A stretch of 64,000 nucleotides of DNA, from NCBI GenBank assembly GCA_021307315.1, contig JAJSPD010000072.1, forward strand, positions 163,747 to 227,746, read 5' to 3'. Source of the stretch: Bisporella sp. PMI_857. Lineage: Eukaryota > Ascomycota > Leotiomycetes > Helotiales > Helotiaceae. The notes below the pieces were generated by a model. The model ran no database searches, was not told the DNA's origin, and was given only the letters and a program-made list of their open reading frames with translations. Below, piece after piece: positions 21,365 to 31,147 of the stretch. Each line of letters starts with the position of its first letter. Positions within the stretch are counted from its first letter, which is position 1. The translations under genes were made by a program, and so were the position numbers.

Positions 21365-24300
21365 TTATTCTCTATCAGCCGAGGTACTAATCTCCAATTT
21401 CTCTGCCTCCCACTCAAGTAATGTTGTTGAGGAAGACAAAGTATACGGGTGACTAGACCCTAAGATCCTAGCCCGTACCTCTACACATTGCTTCATTAGC
21501 TCAAGAGCATCTATATCTCGGCCAAGTCCTTTCCAAATAGAGGCAAGATTAGCCATGCTGGTTAGCGTGTCGGGGTGCTCCTGCCCAAGCACCCTTGAGC
21601 ATATCTCTAGTTCTGTTGCTTGCAGCTTCTCAGCCTCTGTCAATCGTCCCTGATTCCGGTATGTCGAAGCCAAGTTGGCCATGCTGGTCAGCGTGTCGGG
21701 ATGCTCCTGCCCAAGCACTCTTGAGCATATCTCTAGTTCTGTTGCTTGCAGCTTCTCAGCCTCTGTCAATCGTCCTTGATTCCGGTATGTCGAAGCCAAG
21801 TTGGCCATGCTGGTCAGCGTGTCGGGATGCTCCTGCCCTAACACCTTCTTTCTCGTCTCCACCATTTGCACCTCCAAGTCTTCAGCCTCTTTCCAGCGTC
21901 CTTGATTCCGGTATGTCGAAGCCAAGTTGGCCATGCTGGTCAGCGTGTCGGGATGCTCCTGCCCAAGCACTCTTGAGCATATCTCTAGTTCTGTTGCTTG
22001 CAGCTTCTCAGCCTCTGTCAATCGTCCCTGATTCCGGTATGTCGAAGCCAAGTTGGCCATGCTGGTCAGCGTGTCGGGATGCTCCTGCCCAAGCACTCTT
22101 GAGCATATCTCTAGTTCTGTTGCTTGCAGCTTCTCAGCCTCTGTCAATCGTCCTTGATTCCGGTATGTCGAAGCCAAGTTGGCCATGCTGGTCAGCGTGT
22201 CGGGATGCTCCTGCCCTAACACCCTCTTTCTCGTCTCCACCACTTGCACCTCCAAGTCTTCAGCCTCTTTCCAGCGTCCCTGATTCCGGTATGTCGAAGC
22301 CAAGTTGGCCATGCTGGTCAGCGTGTCGGGATGCTCCTGCCCAAGCACCCTTGAGCATATCTCTAGTTCTGTTGCTTGCAGCTTTTCAGCCTCTGTCAAT
22401 CGTCCCTGATTCCAAAATGTCGAAGCCAAGTTGGCCATGCTGGTCAGCGTGTCGGGATGCTCCTGCCCTAACACCCTCTTTCTCGTCTCCACCACTTGCA
22501 CCTCCAAGTCTTCAGCCTCTTTCCAGCGTCCTTGATTCCGGTATGTCGAAGCCAAGTTGGCCATGCTGGTCAGCGTGTCGGGATGCTCCTGCCCAAGCAC
22601 CCTTGAGCATATCTCTAGTTCTGTTGCTTGCAGCTTCTCAGCCTCTGTCAATCGTCCCTGATTCCAAAATGTCGAAGCCAAGTTAGCCATGCTGATCAGC
22701 GTGGAAGGGTGCTCCTGCCCTAACACCCTCTTTCTCGCCTCCACCACTTGCACCTCCAAGTCTTCAGCCTCTTTCCAGCGTCCCTGATTCCAAAATGTCG
22801 AAGCCAAGTTGGCCATGCTGGTCAGCGTGTCGGGATGCTCCTGCCCTAACACCCTCTTTCTCGTCTCCACCACTTGCACCTCCAAGTCTTCAGCCTCTTT
22901 CCAGCGTCCCTGATTCCGGTATGTCAAAGCCAAGTTGGCCATGCTAGTCAGCATGTCGGGATGCTGCTGTCCGAGAACCCTGTTGTGCCTCTGCATTACT
23001 TCCACAAAAGGCGTCTCAGCCTCGTTATATCGTCCATCGCTGAGTAGACACCGCCCAAATCTCTGCGACAGAGCAATCCGGGTCTCTCCATCTTTGTCAG
23101 CTTCATCGGACATTAGCGCACAACATACATGTGGCAGGTACGTCCTCCACTCAGTTCTATTTTGGTGGTTATCGTCTGGGAACACTTCCTCTAATCGTAT
23201 AATCGCCTGTTCGGTCCATAGAGCGATCAAATCCTTTTCCCGAAGCCAGTTTCTCGTTGCGAGATGTACTAGTCGGTGAAGATCAAAAGCGAGGTCTGCC
23301 GCTCGCTTAATAATAAACGAGTAGGCTGCGAGTGTTCCAATTGCATCTATCTCTTTTTTTCGAGACACTCCTGCCGGAAGAAGAGACTGGGGAATGTCCT
23401 TAGGATCTATACAGGCCATAAATGACAAGTAGTCAGCTGCGAGAGGGTCGCGATGCCGAATCTGTTCAAAAGAAATGAGCCACGTTGTAGCCACGGGGTT
23501 CTTTATATTGTTATATCTCCCATCATCCTCAAATTCCTCGCTAAAGAGATCAATAACGGCCTTTTCCTGATCTGCAAGAAGAGATAAATAGTCCACGAAC
23601 GCGATCTTATTCTCGTTAATGTATGCTGCTGCCTGAACAATAGCGAGTGGAAGGTAAGTGAGCTCTTTTAGTAGGGCTGTTGTATCTGGTCTATTATTAA
23701 CCAGATCAGAATTAACCAAATACTTCTGTAGCAGCTCTATCGCTACGTTTTCGCCCATTTCCGGCACTTTTACGACATTCCGGTGTGCAAGCTTAACGGC
23801 TATTTTCCTGTCGCGCGTCGTGAAGACAATGCATCCTTGCTCACTTCGTGGGAGGTAGTCGATTAAACGGCCGGATCCTGGCCCGGATTGGGTGGTCCAC
23901 ATACTGACATCGTCAGCATTGTCGAATACCAGGAGCCACCGGCCTGCACTTTCTTTGCTCAGGTACCCTTGCACAAGTTTCTTTGCATCCGCCTTATCCT
24001 CGTCCGAACCGGGGATCTTGAGCTGTCGGGCAATGTCTAGATATGCTTGATGAAGACTTTCTATATTAGTCGCGGGTATCCAGATCACTAAGCAATTCTT
24101 ATATTTATCTCTTATTCGGTAGACAAGTTCGAGCACCAGCTGGGTTTTGCCTATCCCCCCAAGCCCTATAATTGCAACTTTTGTAGTTCGGCCGCCCACA
24201 AATAGCTTTTCTTCAACTTCGGCAAGCTGGGTTTTACGACCTATAAAGTTAAGATTTCTGTCGAATGGGACGATAAACGGAACGAAATTATCTATAGAAT

Positions 24301-25106
24301 AGAACTTAGCATAGGTTACATTAAGTAAGATCTACTGTACCTTTTGGGTCTTTTGGCTCGCTGCTGTCCTTAGAGAAATCTTTGACGGTCATTTGGAGCC
24401 GTTTCAGTGCTACTGCTTTCCCCTCCCCATATATAGGCGGCATAGACACCTCGCAAAGGCCTAATAAACAGTATACCAGGTCCTCTTCTTCGGTTGTCTG
24501 ACGTTGCGTTGCCCATCTTTTCCGCTCAGCTATACTGAAATCAGAGAAAGGATTCCCTCGCAAAGCCTGAATTGGAATTTGGGTAATCTCTTGAATTGGC
24601 TTTTCGAGTGACTTTTTGTCGCCTAATAGCGTGCGCTCTTTAGAGAAGAATTCGACTATTGTCGGAGCAATAAGTTCTTGAAGCGTCCAGCCTCGAGTAA
24701 ACCACCTGCTATCCCGGAAAGCCGCTTCCCATGTGCTCTGGCTTGGCCGAACGTCTCCGTCATGACTAGGTACTGATACATCCGTGAGATACACGTAGCA
24801 TTTCTTCGCATTTCGATACCAGCGGAACATAGAATTAATAGCCGTCGAAAGCTCAGCAGAGTTGGACTTATCAATACAACAAGTATCTACCCAGAAATAT
24901 TGTAGGCCATCTCTAGTCGCTTGTTCTCCACAAAACTTGATCTTTTCGTAGCCGGACTTGCTTTTCCCGGTACCACTAATTAGATCTCTATATGTGACCT
25001 CTTGGTTTGTCCAAGTGTGCGAAAGTATTGCGTAGGGAAGGGTATTATGAGTGGCGACCTGGATCAGGCTGAATTCGCCAGGGCATTTCATCTCCAAAAG
25101 GCGCAT
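21365..25106 (-). CDS. HET-NB-ARC-TPR protein (fungal NLR-like)
   Basis: Exon 1 (25106 to 24341) encodes a HET domain with YAILSHTW, VDTCCIDKSNSAELSTAINS and WFTRGWTLQELIAP. A 49-bp intron (24340-24292, GTACAG donor, GCTAAG branch-like site, CTATAG acceptor) joins it in frame to exon 2. Total: 1230 codons. Exon 2 starts FVPFIVPFDRN and carries an NB-ARC switch: P-loop GLGGIGKTQ near residue 300, Walker B LLVFDNADD near 380, then FTTRDRK and LTYLPLAIVQAAAY. From about residue 660 there are some 13 TPRs of 42 residues, 11 almost identical. They are of two kinds (WKEAEDLEVQVVE and LTEAEKLQATELE) in the order WWLWLWLLWLL. No lesion was seen. Family logic gives HET as death effector, NB-ARC as switch, TPR as sensor. 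A second gene of this architecture is at 51832-54920. Confidence 0.9.
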
Positions 25107-26343
25107 GATTTCGGACGGCTTAAGATCTCACGTGTCTGTAGCGTGTTTGAAGAAGTTAAAGTAAGACGAAATTCCACGATTCTAATGCAGAGTAGAGTGT
25201 GGGATGAGAGTGTTTAACATGGGGCAGGTGGGGAACATCTGCAGCATGTGATTTTTTCGTGGCGCAGCGCAACGGGAGCCTGCTTCGGATTGTGGCTTGA
25301 AATATAGCCACGATTTAGAAGTCCACCATGTCAATATTTGGTAAGATATCTCATGGAGTGCAGACATATTAGCATATAGAGACGCGAATAACAAGCAAAT
25401 CATAGTGATCAACTTAAATAAAGGGTTGCGTTGAGTCGTGGTGGTCGAGGAAGTACACGCTTTGGTAATCTGATTGGTGGATTTTTAGAATTGCTTACTA
25501 AACAATGTTTAACTCAGTTGACTACGGAGATTATTGTAAATAAAGTATACAGTTGACCAGGGGTCCTTGATCGCTTGATTTGAGGTACCAATCCATGTGG
25601 GGACAACGTGTGACACATGGCGCCCCGGTCGCCACAAGCTAACAATACTTTTCAGCATCGTGGGGATACTTGGAAATCTGGGTCCAACGTTCTATGAGTT
25701 TGATAGTGGTGCTGCGGGTCAAGGGGTCTAACTATATCATGAAAGGAGGTTCTCCGCAAATCATGGGGGCGGCGACGACGCGATCGTAATATTCGAGGTA
25801 AACGGGTCAGCAGTGTTCGGGAGGGGCACACAACGTAACTGATATGGAAAGTACGAGAAATTTTGATGCGTTCACAGAGTTAGAGCCGCTTGAATTCAAA
25901 GTACCTATAGTTTGTCTCGTAACAGGGTTCGGCTCTCGATCTAGGAACAGACGTTACGTACAAAAGCAGTAATCATCCATGTGGTCCGTGCGTCGCGGGG
26001 TAATTCACGTTACTTTGACGGCATACCAACACTGGCAACCCTCTAAAAAGAAGCCTAGAAACCGTTCTTCTTTTTGCTTTCCTTCATCTTCTCTCATTCC
26101 CGCTCTACCCATTCTACAACTTTCAGGTTAGGTGGTTCGTATCGATCAGCTACTTTAGAGCTGTAGATGCCTTGCTCTTGGTCATAGAGTCGGCAGGGTT
26201 GCTGTCGCCGTCGATCCATTACTATAGATCGTGCTAGCACAACCCGACAAAGCGTCGTACTCCATTTAGCCGCGACTATAAGTGCGTTTCTCCACTCCAG
26301 CGTCGACGCTATAGTAGTGAGTACGATCTCTCGCTACCCACCA
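25107..26343. other. intergenic with dispersed repeat, no supported gene
   Basis: Two divergent promoters are expected here, for the HET-NB-ARC-TPR gene and the NACHT-WD40 gene. The middle is filled by repeat I (25534-25958). No coding frame with recognisable features was found in 25959-26343. Confidence 0.6.
25534..25958 (+). repeat. dispersed repeat, family I, copy 1
   Basis: About 425 bp matching the reverse complement of 46820-47262 at roughly 80-85% by eye. Shared blocks include TCCTTGATCGCTTGATT and AATTTTGATGCGTTCACAGA. The last 50 bp recur near 55676-55724. The second copy has ATTTCGTA at both ends in inverted orientation, hinting at a non-autonomous DNA element. Confidence 0.7.
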
Positions 26344-29310
26344 ATGTCAGAGCATGAGCCAGCACGAGACCCACCGTCCAGGCCTGGCCATCAATACCAG
26401 GGCATTGAAACTAGCGAAAATGCAAGAGCCCATTTTGGAGATATATACAATATCAGTTCGCTCCTCTCAAATTCTAACTTTACGAGAAGCTAACACGCGA
26501 TAGGCCGAGAAGATCCCCTCAGCTTCCTACCGTTTGCGACAAATGCGCCGTTCAATTCATTCGACCGTCAACACGAACCTGCCTGCCTTCATAACACACG
26601 CGTCGACCTTCTACAGAGGATATATAGCTGGGCTGATGGCAAGGATGGACAGGATGAGCGATGTATCTTCTGGCTGAGTGGCCTAGCTGGGACGGGAAAG
26701 TCGACGATCGCACGCACTGTTGCTCGCACATTCTTTGATCAGGAGCGTCTTGGGGCTAGCTTTATGTTCTCTAAGGGTGGCGGAGATGTGAGCCATGCCA
26801 GCAAGTTCTTTACAAGTCTTGCCGTACAGCTCACGTATACCGTGCCATCTCTCCAAACCTATATCCGTGATGCTGTGAGAAGACGAAGTGATATTACAAA
26901 TCTGTCCCTCTTAGACCAGTGGCGCCAGCTTGTTCTTGGTCCTCTATCAAGGCTAGAGGAATCCCACCAGTCTTACGTTCTTGTTGTTGATGCGCTCGAC
27001 GAGTGTGAGGGTGATAACAATGTCCGGATTATTCTAGAGCTCTTAGCTGAGGCTCGATCACTAAAGACGGTTCGACTTCGAGTCTTTCTCACTAGCAGAC
27101 CCGAAATTCCAATCCGAGACAGTATGCACCATTCTATACGTGCCGAACGCCTCCACGTTGCACTCCACAATGTACCGTTAATGAATGTCAACCATGACAT
27201 CTTGCTATTCTTAGAATATAATCTGGGGAAAATCAGGCGGGAGTTGACTTTTGAAGAAGACTGGCCAGGCGAGGAAGTTCTAAGACAGCTAGTTCTATAC
27301 GCTTGTGGCCTCTTTATTTGGGCAGCAACAGCTTGTCGCTTTATTCGTGAGGGGAGGCGATTTGCACGCAAGAGACTGGACACAATTCTCAAGGGTAGTA
27401 GCAGCGCTATCACTGCGCCAGAGAAGCACCTCAATGAAATCTATCTTGCTGTCCTCAAACACTCAATCTCATCGGACTATTCGGATGAAGAGAAAGAAGA
27501 GGCATATGATATGTTAAAGCGCACGCTTGGGAGTATAGTAGTGTTGCTCTCACCTCTTTCTACCTCCTCATTGAGCATGATATTACAGCTTTCAAGGGAA
27601 GATGTCGACTCGACATTCAATGACCTTCATGCAATCCTTGATATTCCAACCGACTCGACTCGCCCGCTCCACTTACATCACCCTTCATTTCGCGACTTTC
27701 TACTCGACAAAGATCGATGTGGGGATTTCTGGGTGGATAAAAAGGAGGCACACAAAAATTTAGCTGCGAGGTGCATACAGCTAATGTCCCAGACCCTCAA
27801 GAAGGACATTTGCGAAATGCATGATCCTGGTAGTCAAGCTAACCAAGTTGAGAGCATCTGGATTGAGAAATACCTTCCGCCCGAAGTTCAATATGCATGC
27901 CTATACTGGGTTCAGCACCTGCAAAGAAGTGGTTCTCAGGCTTATGATGGCGAAGAAGCTCACCGGTTTTTGCAGGCTCATCTACTGCACTGGCTTGAGG
28001 CGCTTGGGTGGATGGGCAAGACCTCAGAAGGGATTCAAGCAATATTGTCATTAGAGGCTCACGTTCCGGTAAGCTGTCTATCTATTATTTATAAGAGGCT
28101 AACTTGTCCTTAGGCTATTGAAAGCCCCAATTTGTACGCATTTATCTATGATGCCAAGCGATTCGTCTTATACAATCGATCAGTAATTGAACAGGCACCC
28201 CTTCAACTGTATTGTTCAGCTCTTCTCTTGGCACCGAAGAATAGCATTGTTCGGAAGCAGTTTGAGGGTTGTATCCCACATTGGATACAGTTAAAACCAG
28301 TAGTGCAAGAACACTGGAACGCAGCATTGCAGACACTCGAAGGCCACTCATCTGCGGTCGGTGCAGTGGCCTTCTCCCCTAACGGGCAGCTTGTCGTGTC
28401 TGGTTCAGGCGACAAGACAGTACGGCTCTGGGATGCGGCGACCGGGGTGCTCCAGCAGATGCTCGAAGGCCACTCGAAGTGGGTCAGTGCAGTAACCTTC
28501 TCCCCTAATGGGCAGCTTGTCGTGTCTGGTTCAATTGACAAAACAGTACGGCTCTGGGATGCAGCGACCGGGGTGCTCCAGCAGCTGTTCGAAGGCCACT
28601 CAGACTCAGTCAATGCTGTAGCTTTCTCCCCTAATGGGCAACTTGTTGTGTCTGGTTCAAGTGACAAAACAGTACGGCTCTGGGATGCAGCGACTGGGGC
28701 ACTCCAGCAGCTGTTCGAAGGCCACTCGGACTGGGTCGAAGCAGTAGCCTTCTCCCCTAATGGACAACTTGTCGTGTCTGGTTCAATTGACCAAACAGTA
28801 CGGCTCTGGGATGCAGCGGCCGGGGTGCTCCAGCAGCTGTTCGAAGGCCACTCGGACTGGGTCAATGCAGTGGCCTTCTCCCCTAACGGGCAACTTGTCG
28901 TGTCTGGTTCAACTGACAAGACAGTACGGCTCTGGGATACAGCGACTGGGGCGCTACAGAAAATGCTCGGCCACTCGAACAGGGTTAATGCAGTGGCCTT
29001 CTCCCCTAACGGGCAACTTGTCGCGTCTGGTTCATACAATAAGACAATACGGCTTTGGGATACGGCGACTGGGGCGCTACAACAGACGCTCAGTGGCCAC
29101 TCGTTTTGGGTTCAAGCAGTGGCCTTCTCCCCTAATGGGCAGCTCATTGTGTCTGGTTCAAGCGACGAGACGGTACGGCTCTGGGACGTGGCCACTGGGG
29201 CGCTACAGCAGACGCTTAGTGGGCAGGAATCGATTAAAGTGTTCACGAATAGCGCGGCGCTAGAGCCTTGGCAACAGGGAGGCCTTGTACTTGAGCGAGC
29301 CAATAGCTAA
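26344..29310 (+). CDS. NACHT-WD40 protein, truncated by insertion
   Basis: Three exons: 26344-26455, 26504-28068 and 28114-29310. The introns have a GTTCGC donor with GCTAAC branch, and GTAAGC with GCTAAC. All joins keep frame: 957 codons. After a short leader (YQGIETSENARAHFGDIYNI) comes a NACHT domain with Walker A LSGLAGTGKST near residue 97 and Walker B YVLVVDALDEC near 194, then a winged-helix-like region with HHPSFRDFLLD. Seven WD40 repeats of 42 residues follow (HSDSVNAVAFSPNGQLVVSG core). The frame then runs into an inserted element that supplies the last 28 codons (SIKVFTNSAALEPWQQGG). The missing repeats are at 37102-38088, in the same frame. Known relatives are the NWD genes of Podospora (HET-E/D group), but no HET domain precedes NACHT here. 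Whether the truncated form works is unknown. Confidence 0.88.
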
Positions 29311-29412
29311 AACAAAATAGGATCACGTGCCCTAGAAACCCACTCGTCTAATGATGAACCAACCAAAGCCGTAGAAAAGTGGAGCATTTCTTGTTCTTAT
29401 ATTTGAAATAGC

Positions 29413-29615
29413 TGTAAAGTGCTGAAGTAGTGTGGCACAAGTCAACTGCAATTCTGATACAAGACTAATCTCTACCATTTCTACTACGTCCCGAGTCTCC
29501 TATTTATACCCTTCGTACCCCTGGCAGCTCTTTACGTGCCCATATATGCTCAGCATCATGGCTCTTACCGAGCCGCTTCTTGCCCCTTTAGCACGTGACA
29601 TCCTGGCACTTGACA
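29413..29615 (-). mobile_element. older solo LTR of the gypsy family, ATAGC duplication
   Basis: A 203-bp diverged relative of the LTRs at 29801 and 36395, with a perfect ATAGC duplication at 29408-29412 and 29616-29620. It was inserted in the inverted-repeat element independently of, and probably before, the complete copy 185 bp away. Confidence 0.88.
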
Positions 29616-29800
29616 ATAGCCGATTTTTTTCATTTTCATTCAACTGGCTAACTAGCTCGCTTAGCTCAAAAAAGCGGGTCCGCACTTGATCTAAAGCTTT
29701 ATTTGTATAAAGCTTTGCTTCAATATTACGTGAAAAGCTATTTTGATTTTTAACAACGTCAGTTAAGCTTTTAGTCTAATAAATCTCGTACAACGTAAAT

Positions 29801-30002
29801 TGTAAGGTGCTGGAGTAGTGTGGCACAAATCAACTCATATTGAACAAAGACTAATCTCTACCCTTTCTACTACGTCCCGAGTCCCCTACTTATACCCTCC
29901 GAACCCCTGGCGGCTCCCTACGTGCCCATACATGCCAAGTCTCAGTGCCTTTACCGAGCCCCCTTCATTGCCCCTCAGCACGTGACATCCTGGCGCCTGA
30001 CA
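29801..30002 (-). repeat. 3' LTR of the gypsy element
   Basis: 202 bp, TGTAAGG to CCTGACA on the plus strand. Identical by eye to 36395-36596. Confidence 0.93.
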
Positions 30003-30230
30003 TTGCCCCCCTCTCTAGAACGTCGTCCCGACGTTCACGTTGGTATTGTAAGCGTCAGGTGCTGATATTGTAGCTTGATATTGTTGCCAGCTCGTATGGT
30101 AGTCGAAGGTGAGTCGGAGAGGGCTCGTGGCGAGTGAGCAACTTGAGTACAATAGGAAGCCGAGTACAATAGGAACAATCAACAATACCCGCCCTAAATG
30201 AATGAGTAACAACAACAATAGCTTCCAGTT

Positions 30231-30297
30231 ATGAATAGAGGTGAGTAATAATCGAATCTCAGCCTATAAGTAGGCGCTTCTCCACCGCTGAGCTACG
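30231..30297 (-). other. tRNA-like sequence near the 3' LTR
   Basis: Read on the minus strand there is an A-box-like TAGCTCAGCGG and a B-box-like AGATTCGATTA, about 26 bases apart, between weak complementary ends. The anticodon arm does not fold with a seven-base loop, so it is at best a decayed tRNA relative. Confidence 0.3.
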
Positions 30298-30348
30298 CTT
30301 TCTTTTCTTTGCAACACCACCACTAACACCATCACCACCACTACTACT

Positions 30349-31142
30349 ATGTCTGCCCGCCGTTCTTCTTCCGTTTCGGCTTCGGCCACCTCCGTCTGCC
30401 TTCGCTGCGCGAAGATCGCGGGCTCTGAGCCCGAAGTCTGCTGCTCCTTCGACAAAAAGAGTAGCAATAAGTGCTCTCGCTGCCGCGGCCTTAAGGCCAA
30501 ATGTCTCCCTGTAAGTATCTTGTAGCTTCGATACCCCTTCGATCTGACCCCGGTTAGCTGCCGGCTGCCCTTCGCCGCCGTGGTGGCCGCCTTGCTCGCT
30601 GGTCGCGTCTTCTTCGGGAGCGTCCCGGCTCCGACGACCGCAAGAAGCACCTCCGTAGGGCCATCGCCCGGGTCTCTTCGGAAATCAAAGACCGTTCGGA
30701 AGCCCTGTTTCGCCAATAGGCCCACTTCAAAGGAGTGGAGGCGGTTTCCTTGGCCCTTTTCACGGAGGCCAGGAAGACCAATTCCCTCCTGCGGGAGTTG
30801 GTTAGATTGCAGCGGGTGGCGGTAAGTATTCGATCCCTTTTCGATACTCTTCCGAGGCTTCATCGATCTAATATCGACTAGGCCGGCAAGGAAGAGGATA
30901 ATGACGATAAGGATGAGGATGAGGATGATGATGATGAGGATGATCCTTTCGCTTCCGAGGAGGAGGAGGAGAAGGAGGATGATGAGATGGGAGGAGAGGG
31001 AGGGGGAGGAGGAGAGGAGGATGAGTTGGTGGCGGGGTGGTGGAGAGTGCTTTGTCGGCGGGTGGTGTTTTGGACGTTTAGCTTCGCCTTCGGGCACCCA
31101 TCGTTTCGCCCCCGGGCCCTTGCCGTTTGCCTACGGGCATGA
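30349..31142 (+). pseudogene. antisense three-exon gene inside the gypsy element, Cys-rich and acidic protein
   Basis: On the strand opposite to gag-pol. Exon 1 (30349-30510) encodes MSARRSSSVSASATSVCLRC and a CXXC...CC...CXXC cluster (VCLRCAKI, CSRCRGLKAKC) that resembles a small zinc-binding fold. Exon 2 (30558-30821) is basic and helical. Exon 3 (30882-31142) is a long Asp/Glu-rich stretch. Both introns (47 and 60 bp) have GTAAGT donors and TAG acceptors and keep the frame, for 229 codons. One in-frame TAG at 30717-30719 follows RQ and would be a former Gln codon, so this copy is probably inactive. Its stop lies five bases from the pol stop on the other strand. Introns could not survive in an element's sense strand, so antisense orientation is required. 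No function is known to me. Confidence 0.6.
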
Positions 31143-31147
31143 ATTGA

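Noticed and set aside
21595..22686. 363-codon plus-strand open frame with Ser/Trp/Cys-rich repeats
   Set aside because: It is the antisense shadow of the TPR array. Its repeats mirror the 126-bp TPR unit and it has no independent features.
28203..29039. 278-codon minus-strand open frame
   Set aside because: Antisense shadow of the near-identical WD40 repeats.
30264..31097. 277-codon minus-strand open frame in the gypsy element
   Set aside because: Low-complexity reading opposite to the three-exon antisense gene. It follows no retrotransposon domain.
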